NCBI GenBank assembly: GCA_944321165.1
Contig: CALUKE010000003.1
Coordinates: 62,001 to 126,000 of the forward strand
DNA: 64,000 nucleotides
Direction of reading: 5' to 3'
From: an uncultured Odoribacter sp.
GTDB lineage: Bacteria; Bacteroidota; Bacteroidia; Bacteroidales; Marinifilaceae
Positions 1-9,615 of the stretch are shown in pieces. Every line of letters begins with the position of its first letter. Positions within the stretch are counted from its first letter, which is position 1. The position numbers and the translations under genes were made by a program. Under the pieces are notes generated by a model, which was not told where the DNA came from, ran no database searches, and saw nothing but the letters and a program-made list of their open reading frames with translations.

Positions 1-192
1 GGCAGATTCGGGCCTTACATTTCCTACGACAAATCCAATTACAAAATTCCCAAAACGGTAAAAGCCGAAGAACTGACCGTAGAAAAATGCATGGAATTGA
101 TCGAAAAGGAAAACAGTAAGAAAAAAACGGGCAGTCATAGCAAAAAAGCGAGTGCAAAAAAAGAAAAAAACGACCCCAAAAAGAAAAGTTAA
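1..192 (+). CDS. topA: DNA topoisomerase I, C-terminal end (partial)
   Basis: The window opens inside a reading frame whose last 63 residues begin GRFGPYISYDKSNYKIPK, the glycine/aromatic repeat found in the C-terminal part of Bacteroidota type IA topoisomerases, which relax negative supercoils. A lysine/serine-rich basic tail follows, as is usual for the DNA-binding end of TopA. The catalytic core lies outside the window. Identification rests on one repeat and the tail, so it is likely but not certain. Confidence 0.8.
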   Translation, partial: GRFGPYISYDKSNYKIPKTVKAEELTVEKCMELIEKENSKKKTGSHSKKASAKKEKNDPKKKS

Positions 193-264
193 ACGGATAA
201 GAGATTAAACAGATGTGTTTCAAGAAATAAACTGAAATAAAGTGAGGAAAAGCGAGGCGGAAAA

Positions 265-296
265 TTTGCACAACAATACACTTTTATCTATCTTCG
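265..296 (+). promoter_or_regulatory. Bacteroidota-type promoter for the PpiD-like gene
   Basis: TTTG at 265-268 and TATCTTCG at 289-296 are separated by 20 bases. This matches the primary-sigma consensus of Bacteroides (-33 TTTG, -7 TAnnTTTG) with one mismatch in the -7 box. The implied leader is about 50 bases. The rest of 193-347 shows nothing else recognisable. Confidence 0.6.
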
Positions 297-347
297 TAAC
301 CTCAAAAAAGAAAGACAATCGTAAAAAACATTAAATTTTTAATATAA

Positions 348-2474
348 ATGGCAACATTACAAACAATTAGAAATCGTGGCGGGCTACTTGTCAGTATTGT
401 AATCGGTCTGGCACTGGTAGCATTTATTGTAGGAGATGCGTTAACATCAGGTTCAACCATTTTCAATAACCAACGGAATCAAATCGGAGAAATCGCCGGA
501 GAAGGGATTTCCATCATCGATTTTCAAAGACGCATCAACAAGAACGAAGAAATGCTGAAGGCCATGAATGGCATCTCTTCCCTGAATGAAGAACAGCAAA
601 CCATGCTCCGGGAAAATACCTGGCAACAGATCATCATGGAAAAACTGATGCAGCAAGAGTATGACGCAACGGGGATCGATGTCAGCGGAGACGAATTGTA
701 CGACGTCTTGTTGGGTGACAACATGAGTCCTGTCGTACGACAGCTTTTTGCCGACCCCACAACGGGCGAAGTAGACCTTGACCGAGCCAGAATGATCATC
801 AAAAGTCTGATCGATTCTCCGGACGGAACTCCCCAAAAAGCCTATTGGCTGAATATGGAAGAGGAAGTGGCCAATTCCCGGAAAATGTCCAAATACAATA
901 CATTATTAGCCAAATCACTGTATACGACAGATGCCGAAGCCGAAGCCAGCGCCCTCAACAATGCCACCAAAGCCGATATCAGCTATATCGTAAAAAATTA
1001 TTCTACCATTGAAGACTCTACGATCAGCGTAAGCAACGGTGAGATTAAAACCTATTATGACGAGCACCAGAAAAGCTTCGAACAACCGGAATCCCGGAAA
1101 ATCGCATACATCAATTTTGACATCGAACCTTCCGGAGAAGATTATTCCGAAACGGAAGCCATCGTACGCGATTTGATTGAAGAATTCGAAGCCAGTTCGG
1201 AGCCGATTGAGTTTACGAATTTATCTTCTGAAAAAAAGGCGGATCTCAGCTATTACAAACAGGACGAAATCGCCAACGACAGCCTGGCACAGTTCCTTTT
1301 CAACAACGAAACAGCCGTATTCGGTCCATATCTGGAAAACAATGCATACAAAATTTCCAGAGTGGCTTCCGTCAAAATGCTGCCCGACTCGGTAAGAGCA
1401 CGTCATATTCTGATCGCTCCCCAGAACCAGGATTACAGACAGGCCAAAGCCATCGCAGACAGTCTGGCCGATCTGTTAAAGAAGGGAGCCAACTTCGAAG
1501 AACTGGCCAAAGCCAATTCCATCGACCAGAACTCAGCTATCAACGGAGGAGATTTGGGATGGTTTACCCAAAGAACCATGATACAGCCGTTCAGTGATAC
1601 GGTCTTTTTCGCCAAGAAAAATGATATCAAGGTAGTACTCACACAATACGGCGCTCATGTCGTTCAGGTAACGGATATGGCAAAACCGACCAAGAAAATT
1701 CAGGTAGCCACCATTGAAAAAGAAGTAATCCCGTCCAACAAAACGACCAACCAGATTTACAATGAAGCGCGGACTTTTGCCATGGACTTGAATACGTTGG
1801 AAGATTTCAACAAAAAGGTGGAGGAAATGGGACTGACCAAACGAATTGCTACCGTCAACAAAAATGACAAGAGCATTGCCGGTATGGAGAATGCCCGTGA
1901 AATGATCCGCCAGGTATATCTGAACGATGGACTCAATGAAGTGTTAAAATCCAATGACGGATCTACCATCTTTGAAAACGGCAACAAATTCACTGTTGCG
2001 GTTTTAACAGAGATCAACGAAGAAGGTATCGCACCGATCAATCAGGTAGCCGGCAATATCAAACGGATCCTGATCCAGAAAAAGAAAGCGGATATATTGG
2101 GAAAAGAATTGGAAGCAGCCAAAAGCGGTAGCGAAAGTTTACTTTCCATCGCCCAGAAGACCGGCCTGGAAGTAAAAGAAGCCAATGAAATCTCATTCAA
2201 CTCTTTCCAGATCCCGGGTGCCGGAATCGAGCCGAAAGTCATTGCAGCAAGCAGCATTACTGAACAAGGAAAAGTTTCTGAACCGATAGCAGGCAATCAA
2301 GGAGTATATCTGATCCTGGTAAACAACCGTACGACAGAAGAAGTAACTCCCGACCTGACAGCCCAGGCCAAACAAAGCCTGCAGCAGAATAATATGTATC
2401 GTACCAACTATCAGGCTATTCAAGCCATTTTGAAAAACGGTGGAATTGTCGATCAGCGATACAAATTTTATTAA
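348..2474 (+). CDS. PpiD/SurA-like membrane-anchored peptidylprolyl isomerase
   Basis: A 708-residue periplasmic folding factor. Residues about 12-31 form one hydrophobic segment acting as an uncleaved signal anchor. A SurA-N-like helical region follows, then a parvulin (PpiC) domain at roughly residues 345-450 that starts RARHILIAP and contains GGDLGWF, the family hallmark. The rest is a second, degenerate foldase-like region. Proteins of this class bind unfolded outer-membrane proteins leaving the Sec translocon. It lies alone behind topA with its own promoter and ends at a hairpin shared with the converging gene. Length and layout match PpiD-type proteins of Bacteroidota, so the family assignment is firm. 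Which clients it serves cannot be read from sequence. Confidence 0.9.
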   Translation: MATLQTIRNRGGLLVSIVIGLALVAFIVGDALTSGSTIFNNQRNQIGEIAGEGISIIDFQRRINKNEEMLKAMNGISSLNEEQQTMLRENTWQQIIMEKLMQQEYDATGIDVSGDELYDVLLGDNMSPVVRQLFADPTTGEVDLDRARMIIKSLIDSPDGTPQKAYWLNMEEEVANSRKMSKYNTLLAKSLYTTDAEAEASALNNATKADISYIVKNYSTIEDSTISVSNGEIKTYYDEHQKSFEQPESRKIAYINFDIEPSGEDYSETEAIVRDLIEEFEASSEPIEFTNLSSEKKADLSYYKQDEIANDSLAQFLFNNETAVFGPYLENNAYKISRVASVKMLPDSVRARHILIAPQNQDYRQAKAIADSLADLLKKGANFEELAKANSIDQNSAINGGDLGWFTQRTMIQPFSDTVFFAKKNDIKVVLTQYGAHVVQVTDMAKPTKKIQVATIEKEVIPSNKTTNQIYNEARTFAMDLNTLEDFNKKVEEMGLTKRIATVNKNDKSIAGMENAREMIRQVYLNDGLNEVLKSNDGSTIFENGNKFTVAVLTEINEEGIAPINQVAGNIKRILIQKKKADILGKELEAAKSGSESLLSIAQKTGLEVKEANEISFNSFQIPGAGIEPKVIAASSITEQGKVSEPIAGNQGVYLILVNNRTTEEVTPDLTAQAKQSLQQNNMYRTNYQAIQAILKNGGIVDQRYKFY

Positions 2475-2493
2475 GATTCAAAAGAGTCAGAAG

Positions 2494-2530
2494 AAATCAG
2501 GATGCCCGAACGGACATCCTGATTTTTTAT
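2494..2530. terminator. Bidirectional intrinsic terminator
   Basis: An 11-bp perfect stem (2494-2504 with 2515-2525, AAATCAGGATG/CATCCTGATTT) has a 10-base loop and T-rich flanks on both strands. It sits between two converging genes and can end both transcripts. Confidence 0.85.
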
Positions 2531-3525
2531 TACTTGTAAAAATTTCGAATAAACATACCCTTGATCGGCCTTTTGCAAATCAAAGCAATCCAGACTGCCT
2601 GAAGAAATCCCATCCCATAAGCGGAAAGTTGAATAAAAGCGGCAGCCACCGACAAAAAAGCCACCTTTAGCTGTTTGTTCAAACGCAAAGAATCGACAAA
2701 AAACAACACGACCAACAAACATAAAGGCAGAAAACAATACCAGGACAAAAAGATCCCACCCACCAAACAAAGCAAAGTTCCCAGGAAAAAACAAGCCGGC
2801 AGGAAATGCACCAGTTTCAGGGAATGCGGATGCAACAAAAACAAATTGATACGAGCCATCCCGGAGTTATAGACCTGTTTAAAAAATTTTCGGAAAGAGG
2901 TCCTCCGTTTATGAAAAACGTATGCTTCCGGCAACAGGCAGGTCTTAAAACCGGCTTCCATGATCCGTATACTCATATCGATATCTTCCCCGAAACGCAA
3001 ACCGGAAAAACCACCCGTCGCTTTCAATACCGCTTTCGAAAACCCCATATTAAAACTCCGGGGATGAAACTTTTCCATCGACTGCTTTTGTCCCCGAATC
3101 CCCCCCGTCGTAAAAAAAGAGGTCATCGAATAATTGATGGCTTTCTGTATTGCAGTAAAAGAATCATGCGCCCTGTCAGGTCCTCCGAAGGCATCTATCT
3201 GTCTCTGATGGCAAGCTTGCCAGACAACTTCCGTATAAGATGCCGGAATCAGACAATCCGAATCCAAAAAAACGACATACTCCCCCTGTGCCCGTTCCGC
3301 CCCATAATTCCGACTCAAACCCGGTCCACTGTTCTCCTTATAGAAATAACTCAAATGCAGCTTTGTCGAAAAACGTTGCACAACAGACTCACAGCGAATT
3401 GTCGAACCATCTTCGACAATAATCACCTCAAAATCCCGACTTTTCTGATGCGAAAGAGTGTCCAACAACTCTTCCACCTCTTGTGGACGGTTGTACACCG
3501 GAATAATCAATGACAAATAAGGCAT
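2530..3525 (-). CDS. GT2 glycosyltransferase with C-terminal membrane segments
   Basis: 331 residues. The N-terminus LSLIIPVYNRPQEVEELL and the acidic VEDGS and FLDSD motifs define a GT-A family 2 glycosyltransferase, which transfers a sugar from a nucleotide donor. Residues about 235-310 contain two to three strongly hydrophobic segments, so the enzyme is probably held on the inner membrane facing the cytoplasm. It begins 3 bases after the stop of the YfhO-like gene, so the two form one minus-strand transcript. Donor and acceptor are unknown; a role in surface-glycan or glycolipid assembly is inferred from context. Confidence 0.85.
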   Translation of the reverse strand: MPYLSLIIPVYNRPQEVEELLDTLSHQKSRDFEVIIVEDGSTIRCESVVQRFSTKLHLSYFYKENSGPGLSRNYGAERAQGEYVVFLDSDCLIPASYTEVVWQACHQRQIDAFGGPDRAHDSFTAIQKAINYSMTSFFTTGGIRGQKQSMEKFHPRSFNMGFSKAVLKATGGFSGLRFGEDIDMSIRIMEAGFKTCLLPEAYVFHKRRTSFRKFFKQVYNSGMARINLFLLHPHSLKLVHFLPACFFLGTLLCLVGGIFLSWYCFLPLCLLVVLFFVDSLRLNKQLKVAFLSVAAAFIQLSAYGMGFLQAVWIALICKRPIKGMFIRNFYK

Positions 3526-3528
3526 AGT

Positions 3529-6006
3529 CTATTTCTTTCTATATTCTCTATAAAACACGAATCCGGCCAACAATATAAACAATATCGAAGCACTGAAGGA
3601 TAAAGTTTTCGAAACAGCAACTACCCGAGGTTCAAACCGGAATTCCACTTCGTAATGACCGGCTTTCAGCGGCATGGCTCTCAACAGATAATTGGCCCTG
3701 AAATAAGGAAGCTGTTCTCCATTTACATAAGCATTCCAACCATCCGAATAATAAATCTCAGAAAAAACAGCAATCTGATCGGTTTGTGAATTCACCTCAT
3801 ATACCAAACGATTCGGGGCATAACTTTTTACCCGAATAGTTGCCATCGAATCACGTTCGGCAAGCGCAGGAATCACATCTGCAAATTGCTTGTCCGCAAC
3901 GAATTCCCGTTTTGTATCAATCTCTCCCAACCATTTCATTTCCTCATCGGCATTCTGGGCCAAACGATAAGAATCAACGAACCAGGCCGCTCCGTTCTCT
4001 TCCGGATTTACAATAGGCTGCGCCTGCGGATTATATATGACATACTTCATGTTCAACATATTCAATACCCCCTGTCGGCTCATCAAAGTATCCAGCTGAC
4101 CGGCTGTACGGACCGCTTCCAATCCCGACATCATTTCCTCAATCTCCCGCTGCAAATGATGGTCGATCAACTCCTGGTAACGACTCAGTTTCGCTGCATG
4201 GTAACCGCCTATATTTTTATGGAAATAAGCCGGACGAGCATCATTGAAAATATTGACAGAAGCATCCAACACCCTATAATAAGAGGTGTCCTGCAAAATA
4301 AAACGATCCGCTTCCGAAGGTTGTACCAATTGTTTCTCATTCCTTTTATTGGTAAAATTCCGATCATTGAGATAACGTTTGTCGACAGCCCACAAATCAG
4401 CCAATATCAATACCGCCAACACGATATAAAGATGTTTCAGCTGTAACCTGGATTTCAGATACAACCAAAGTGCTCCAGCCGCCAAAGCAATGAACAGCAA
4501 GGAACGAAATGCATCCTGCTGCAAAAGAGAGCGCCGATCTGCCGGCAATGTTTCCTGCAGGAATTGATAAGTACCCGCAAGCTGACTATCACCGGGTGCC
4601 ACAAAATGACCGGCCAGAGATGGTATTACCAAAAACAGTGCAGACAATCCCCCGGTAATGTAAAAAGCATATTGCAGGGCTTTTTTGTTTTTCTCCCGAT
4701 CAGCCTGCGGTTTCAAAAATTCTCGTAACCCCAGCATACCTAATAAAGTCATACACAAACAGGTCGCAACCAATATCATGGAAACAGTTCTGAACTTGTT
4801 GTACAAAGGCACATAATCAATGAAAAAATCGGTCAACGGCATAAAATTACGTCCCCACGACAACATCAGAGTCAACACGATAACACTCACCAACCACCAC
4901 AACGTTCGCTTTTCCACCAAAAACAAGCCCATCACAAACAGAAAACAAAGGATTGCCCCCAGATAAACCGGACCGGAGGTGAACGGTTGAGTCCCCCAAT
5001 ACAAGGGTAAGGGAAACTCTTTCATCGTTTCTTTGACATTGGGTACACCCATTTGTTTCAAAGCCTCTCCCGTCTCGCTTTTTTCTGAAAGAGTACCGCC
5101 ACTGGCTCCCCCCTTAAAATCCGGAATCAACAGGGTAAAAGACTCGTCCACACCATAACTCCAATTGGTTATATAATCTTTATCCAATCCATGCCCGGCC
5201 ACCTCTCCGTCTTTCCCTGTCAAGCCATTGGACTCTCCCCGCATGGTTGCCTTGCTATACTGATAAGTCGTCAATAGCATCGGAGCATTCAACCCGACAG
5301 CCAACAGCAGGGCTACACATCCCAACCCTACCGACGCCAGAAATTTCCGAATCGTACCTTCCCTGCATGCATATACCAGTTCCACCACCCCGAATATCAG
5401 GACCACATAAAGTGTATAGTACAATATCTGCAAATGATTGGCATTGATCGCCCAGGTTAAAAAGAATGCTGTCAACAACATACCTCCCCACTTATTTCCT
5501 CGAAACAACAGATAAACACTACCCAATAAAGGCATGCAAAAAGCAATGGTTGCAGCTTTCGTCACATGTCCGGCAGCCAAAATGATTAGATTGTAAGAAA
5601 TAAAACTCAACGCCAGAGCCCCGATAAAAGCCATCCATCTGTTAAACTTAAAACATAAGAACAGAACATAAGAACCGATTAAATAAAGAAAAATATTGAC
5701 CACCGGACTTGGCATCCAACCCCATAAATGATATAAATAATTCAAGACATTATATTCCCGGATCGGAGGAGTTATCTGATAAGTAGGCATTCCACCAAAC
5801 ATGCTGTTGGTCCAGAAAGTCTGTTCTCCACCCTTGGCATTAAAATCAAGGGCCTCTTTCGCCATATACATCCAACTCTCCAAATCGTGCCCCAACAAAG
5901 CCTTCCCCTGCATCACCGGCAAACAGTAAACAAACGATATCGCGATAAATAACAATATGATCCAAACATGAGGCAAGATCAGCGCCCAATTTATTTTCCC
6001 CTTCAT
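3529..6006 (-). CDS. YfhO-family multispanning membrane protein
   Basis: 825 residues. A first helix (about residues 8-29) is followed by a conserved loop with GHDLESW and NSMFGGMPTYQI, then about eleven further membrane segments, a large soluble region (about 570-790) and a last helix at the C-terminus. This is the architecture of YfhO-like proteins, polytopic relatives of GT-C glycosyltransferases, some of which work in lipoteichoic-acid or glycolipid glycosylation in Firmicutes. Bacteroidota genomes usually carry one or more with no assigned substrate. It is cotranscribed with the GT2 at 2530-3525, which might supply a lipid-linked sugar donor (inference). Family assignment is good, function is not established. 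Confidence 0.75.
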   Translation of the reverse strand: MKGKINWALILPHVWIILLFIAISFVYCLPVMQGKALLGHDLESWMYMAKEALDFNAKGGEQTFWTNSMFGGMPTYQITPPIREYNVLNYLYHLWGWMPSPVVNIFLYLIGSYVLFLCFKFNRWMAFIGALALSFISYNLIILAAGHVTKAATIAFCMPLLGSVYLLFRGNKWGGMLLTAFFLTWAINANHLQILYYTLYVVLIFGVVELVYACREGTIRKFLASVGLGCVALLLAVGLNAPMLLTTYQYSKATMRGESNGLTGKDGEVAGHGLDKDYITNWSYGVDESFTLLIPDFKGGASGGTLSEKSETGEALKQMGVPNVKETMKEFPLPLYWGTQPFTSGPVYLGAILCFLFVMGLFLVEKRTLWWLVSVIVLTLMLSWGRNFMPLTDFFIDYVPLYNKFRTVSMILVATCLCMTLLGMLGLREFLKPQADREKNKKALQYAFYITGGLSALFLVIPSLAGHFVAPGDSQLAGTYQFLQETLPADRRSLLQQDAFRSLLFIALAAGALWLYLKSRLQLKHLYIVLAVLILADLWAVDKRYLNDRNFTNKRNEKQLVQPSEADRFILQDTSYYRVLDASVNIFNDARPAYFHKNIGGYHAAKLSRYQELIDHHLQREIEEMMSGLEAVRTAGQLDTLMSRQGVLNMLNMKYVIYNPQAQPIVNPEENGAAWFVDSYRLAQNADEEMKWLGEIDTKREFVADKQFADVIPALAERDSMATIRVKSYAPNRLVYEVNSQTDQIAVFSEIYYSDGWNAYVNGEQLPYFRANYLLRAMPLKAGHYEVEFRFEPRVVAVSKTLSFSASILFILLAGFVFYREYRKK

Positions 6007-6034
6007 AAAATGTATTCTTTTTATTTTACTGATA

Positions 6035-6042
6035 CAAAATTA
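6035..6042 (-). promoter_or_regulatory. -7 element for the YfhO-GT2 transcript
   Basis: On the minus strand this reads TAATTTTG, matching TAnnTTTG, and lies about 28 bases upstream of the YfhO-like start. It is 3 bases from the opposing -7 element at 6046-6053. Confidence 0.55.
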
Positions 6043-6045
6043 GTG

Positions 6046-6053
6046 TATTTTTG
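6046..6053 (+). promoter_or_regulatory. -7 element for the GT2-Bcs1-like operon
   Basis: TATTTTTG matches TAnnTTTG and lies 18 bases before the ATG at 6072, implying a leader of about 14 bases. Confidence 0.55.
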
Positions 6054-6071
6054 TAGAAACAAAAGCCACTT

Positions 6072-7004
6072 ATGGGAAAACCGCTAAAAATATCTGTCAT
6101 TGTCTGCACTTACAACCGAGAGCAATATCTCTTCGAAACCCTGCAACACATTGCGGAGAACGATTTTCCTTCATCACAATATGAAATCGTTTTAATAGAC
6201 AACAACAGTACAGACCATACTTCGAAAGAATGCCAGCATTTCGCCGAGACTTTCCCGGAAGTCAGTTTCCGTTATTTCATAGAATACTCACAAGGTCTCT
6301 CTTTTGCCCGAAACCGAGGCATGCAAGAAGCCCGGGGAGAGTTTTTCGTTTTTTTAGACGATGACGCCTTTGTGACACCGGACTATCTGAGCCGACTGGC
6401 ACATCGGTTAGAAGAATATCCGGACGCCACAGCCTTCGGCGGGAAAATCACCCCTTTGTATGAAAGCGGACAAGCCCCGGTCTGGATGAGTCGATGGAGT
6501 TATTCCTGGGTATCCGCCCTGAATTTGGGAAAAGAAGTCCGTCTATTCCCTCCCGACAGTTTCCCCATCGGAGCCAATATGGGATTCCGCCGGACTTGTA
6601 TTTTCCAATACGGATATTTCAATACGGAACTGGGACGAAATAAAAACAACCTGTTGGCCGGAGAAGAAAAAGATTATTTCAACCGTCTGAAAAGCAAACA
6701 GGAAAAAATCTATTATTTCCCGGACATCGAAGTCCTGCATGTCATTCCGGAAAAACGGACGACATCAGATTATATTCAGAAACTGGCATTCGGCATCGGA
6801 CAAAGTGAGCGAATCCGGACCTTGAATATCTCAAAAAGTGCTTTTATCAAAAGACTGTTTCTGGAGAGCATCAAATGGGGAGTTTCTCTCCTGCTTTATA
6901 TCGGCTATGGTTGCTGCCTTACGCCACAAAAGGGAAGCAAACTGTTGTTTTTCAGATTTCATGTCAGTCGAGGTTTATTGAAAAAAATTAATTATCCATC
7001 ATGA
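6072..7004 (+). CDS. GT2 glycosyltransferase
   Basis: 310 residues. It begins ISVIVCTYNREQYLFETL and carries the metal-binding FLDDDAF motif near residue 95, typical of a GT-A family 2 enzyme. A hydrophobic stretch near residues 258-280 may bind the membrane. Its stop codon overlaps the start of the next gene by four bases (ATGA at 7001-7004), so translation is probably coupled to the CDP-ribitol synthase-like gene. This ties it to the polyol-phosphate pathway: it may add the sugar on which the polyol phosphate is placed (inference). Substrate unknown. Confidence 0.85.
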   Translation: MGKPLKISVIVCTYNREQYLFETLQHIAENDFPSSQYEIVLIDNNSTDHTSKECQHFAETFPEVSFRYFIEYSQGLSFARNRGMQEARGEFFVFLDDDAFVTPDYLSRLAHRLEEYPDATAFGGKITPLYESGQAPVWMSRWSYSWVSALNLGKEVRLFPPDSFPIGANMGFRRTCIFQYGYFNTELGRNKNNLLAGEEKDYFNRLKSKQEKIYYFPDIEVLHVIPEKRTTSDYIQKLAFGIGQSERIRTLNISKSAFIKRLFLESIKWGVSLLLYIGYGCCLTPQKGSKLLFFRFHVSRGLLKKINYPS

Positions 7005-8368
7005 ATATTGCTGTCATTTTAGCCGGAGGAACGGGAAGTCGATTAGGAGCCGGTATTCCAAAACAATTTTTCAAAATAGCAGGAAAAACAGTCATCGAAC
7101 ACACCGTCGAAGTTTTCGAGGCCAATACCCAAATCGATGAAATTGCCATTGTTGTAAACGAATACTATGTTACAACCATCGAAGAAATGGTTTTGAACAA
7201 CCACTGGAAAAAAGTACGAAAAATATTAAAAGGAGGTCAGGAACGCTATTACTCCAGTCTGGCAGCCATCGAAGCCTACAGCAATCATCCGGATTACAAG
7301 CTGATTTTTCACGATTCGGTACGCCCCCTGATCAATCAGCGTATTCTCAACGACACTCTGAAAGCATTAGAGCATTACAATGCCGTCGATGTCGCCATCC
7401 CGACAGCCGATACGATCATTCAAGTCACCGAAAACGGTGATGTAATCCAGAGTGTACCGAAACGGACATTGCTCCGTCGGGGGCAAACCCCACAAGCCTT
7501 CCGGTTGTCGACCATCCGTCGTGCTTACGAAATTGCCTTGCAAGACCCCGCTTTCGTTTCTACGGACGACTGTGGGACGGTTGTCAAATACCTTCCGGAA
7601 GAGAAAGTATATGTCGTCAGAGGTGAAGAATCAAACATGAAACTTACCTACAAAGAAGATACCTACTTATTGGATAAACTCTTCCAGCTTCGCTCGACAG
7701 AACTTTATGAAAATGTAAATTTTCATTTACTCAAAGATAAAGTCCTGGTCATTTTTGGCGGCAATTCAGGAATCGGCCAGGAGATTGCAAGTATTGCCCG
7801 ACAATATCAGGCAAAAGTATGCTGCTTTTCCCGAAGTACGACCCATACGGACATCGCCGATTTCTCTCAGGTAGAAAAAGCGCTGCAGGAAGTCGTACAA
7901 CAAACCGGTCATATCGACTACATCGTCAATTCGGCAGCCATCCTGGCCAAAGAGCCGCTCATCACCATGCAACAGAGCACCATCAGTCAGATGATACGAA
8001 CCAATTACGACGGCATGGTGAATGTTGCCATCGCCGGCTATCCTTACCTGCAAAAGACAAAGGGACAGCTGTTATTGTTCACCTCCAGTTCCTACACCCG
8101 GGGACGGGCTTTCTACAGCATCTATTCATCGACAAAAGCCGCCACCGTCAATTTCATGCAAGCCTTGGCCCAGGAATGGGAACCGGCACACATTCGGGTA
8201 AACGTCATCAATCCGGAACGCACCAAAACCCAAATGCGGATTCAAAATTTCGGGTATGAGCCCGACCATACCCTGCTGAAGCCCGAAGAAGTAGCTACGG
8301 CATCCATCAAAACCCTGTTATCTGACTTTACGGGACAGGTCATCGACGTAAAAATCAAACGGGATTAA
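7001..8368 (+). CDS. Bcs1-like bifunctional CDP-ribitol pyrophosphorylase / ribulose-5-phosphate reductase
   Basis: 455 residues in two enzymes. Residues 1 to about 235 are an IspD/TarI-type cytidylyltransferase (VILAGGTGSRLG, then PKQF). Residues about 245-455 are a short-chain dehydrogenase with the nucleotide motif GGNSGIG and the catalytic YSSTK preceded by a serine cluster. The same order is known from Haemophilus influenzae type b Bcs1, which reduces ribulose 5-phosphate to ribitol 5-phosphate and activates it with CTP. The next gene is a polyol-phosphate transferase, which supports a CDP-polyol product. Ribitol rather than another polyol is inferred from the architecture, not proved. 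The protein is cytoplasmic. Confidence 0.82.
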   Translation: MNIAVILAGGTGSRLGAGIPKQFFKIAGKTVIEHTVEVFEANTQIDEIAIVVNEYYVTTIEEMVLNNHWKKVRKILKGGQERYYSSLAAIEAYSNHPDYKLIFHDSVRPLINQRILNDTLKALEHYNAVDVAIPTADTIIQVTENGDVIQSVPKRTLLRRGQTPQAFRLSTIRRAYEIALQDPAFVSTDDCGTVVKYLPEEKVYVVRGEESNMKLTYKEDTYLLDKLFQLRSTELYENVNFHLLKDKVLVIFGGNSGIGQEIASIARQYQAKVCCFSRSTTHTDIADFSQVEKALQEVVQQTGHIDYIVNSAAILAKEPLITMQQSTISQMIRTNYDGMVNVAIAGYPYLQKTKGQLLLFTSSSYTRGRAFYSIYSSTKAATVNFMQALAQEWEPAHIRVNVINPERTKTQMRIQNFGYEPDHTLLKPEEVATASIKTLLSDFTGQVIDVKIKRD

Positions 8369-8370
8369 AC

Positions 8371-9606
8371 ATGAAACAAACGATCACGGCAGGCATCGGC
8401 CTCATTTTTTTTCCATTGGTCTATCTCCACTACCAGCTGTTCGGCCGGCAAGCCGATCTCTGGCTGTTCGGATCCTGGCGAGGTGAAAAATATTCAGACA
8501 ACAGCAAGGCATTATATGAATATATACTGCATAATAAACCGGAAATCCGACCCGTATGGGTAACCCATAACCGGGAAATATATGAAACGCTGAAAAAGAA
8601 GCAATATCCGGTAGTCATGAACAACTCCTGGGCAGGCATTCGTTGTCTGTTGAGAGCCGGTTTCTGCTGCGGTCCATTAAGTGCCACGACCGATGTATTC
8701 GGTCATAAAGCGTGGTTGGGATACGGTATCAAAGCCTTTTATCTGACACACGGCATGCCTTCCAAACATTCCGGCTACGACGAACCGAAAATGAAACAGA
8801 AAAAAACGCTGATTCAAGGAAAACGTCCATGGTGGTTGAAACTCTATTTCCGAATGTTCCCCCAAAAGAATCCAGACCAATTATACACCATCAGTACGGC
8901 AGATTTCTTCGTACCATTTCTGGAATCTTGTACCCTGACCCCTCGGCCGCATATATTTGTCACGGGAACTCCCCGTTTAGACATATTCTTTTCTTCCGAA
9001 AAAGACCCTTACATTGCCGGCATTCGGAAAAAATTCCCGACAGCCAAACTGATTATCTACATGCCTACTTTCAGAGATGCCTATGACGGAGGAAAACCTT
9101 TTCGGCCCTTTGAACAATTCGGATTCGATCAGGCAAAATTTACGGCACTACTCGAAAAATACGACTATGTTTTTTTAAATAAAGGCCACTATTGGGACGG
9201 GCTGCTCAGTTCAACCGAATATTCTGACCGTTTTATACAAGTGGCAGACAATCCGATGCTCGACATTTATTCGGTTATCAAAGAGGTCGACATCCTCATG
9301 ACAGATTATTCCAGTATTTATTTCGACTTTCTATTGTTACGCAAACCGGTGATCTTAACGCCTTTTGATTATCCTACCTTCATCAAAGACAAAAGAGGAT
9401 ACTATTTCGACTATCAGAGCGAATTACCGAGTATCAAGGCAAACAACTGGGAAGAAGTTTGTGAGATCCTGGCCCAAAATAAATATTTCAGCTTGTCGGA
9501 AGAGGAAACTCACCGGTATCACAAATACCTGGACGGACACAGTGCAGCCCGACTAACTGCGGTCATCGAAGCGACCCTGCACTCACAAACGAAGCAACCG
9601 TATTAA
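8371..9606 (+). CDS. CDP-polyol phosphotransferase (TagB/TagF family)
   Basis: 411 residues of the CDP-glycerol glycerophosphotransferase superfamily (TagB/TagF/TarL in Gram-positive teichoic acid, Bcs3-like proteins in capsules). Visible hallmarks are the His motif LTHGMPSKH near residue 128 and the nucleotide-binding TDYSSIYFDF from about residue 311, followed by KPVILTPFD. A hydrophobic N-terminus (about 5-22) suggests peripheral attachment to the inner membrane. It starts 2 bases after the CDP-ribitol synthase-like gene and probably uses its product to place ribitol phosphate on a surface glycan. Length is short for a polymerase fused to extra domains, so one-step transfer and polymerisation are both possible. 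Confidence 0.82.
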   Translation: MKQTITAGIGLIFFPLVYLHYQLFGRQADLWLFGSWRGEKYSDNSKALYEYILHNKPEIRPVWVTHNREIYETLKKKQYPVVMNNSWAGIRCLLRAGFCCGPLSATTDVFGHKAWLGYGIKAFYLTHGMPSKHSGYDEPKMKQKKTLIQGKRPWWLKLYFRMFPQKNPDQLYTISTADFFVPFLESCTLTPRPHIFVTGTPRLDIFFSSEKDPYIAGIRKKFPTAKLIIYMPTFRDAYDGGKPFRPFEQFGFDQAKFTALLEKYDYVFLNKGHYWDGLLSSTEYSDRFIQVADNPMLDIYSVIKEVDILMTDYSSIYFDFLLLRKPVILTPFDYPTFIKDKRGYYFDYQSELPSIKANNWEEVCEILAQNKYFSLSEEETHRYHKYLDGHSAARLTAVIEATLHSQTKQPY

Positions 9607-9615
9607 CCCATTCGG

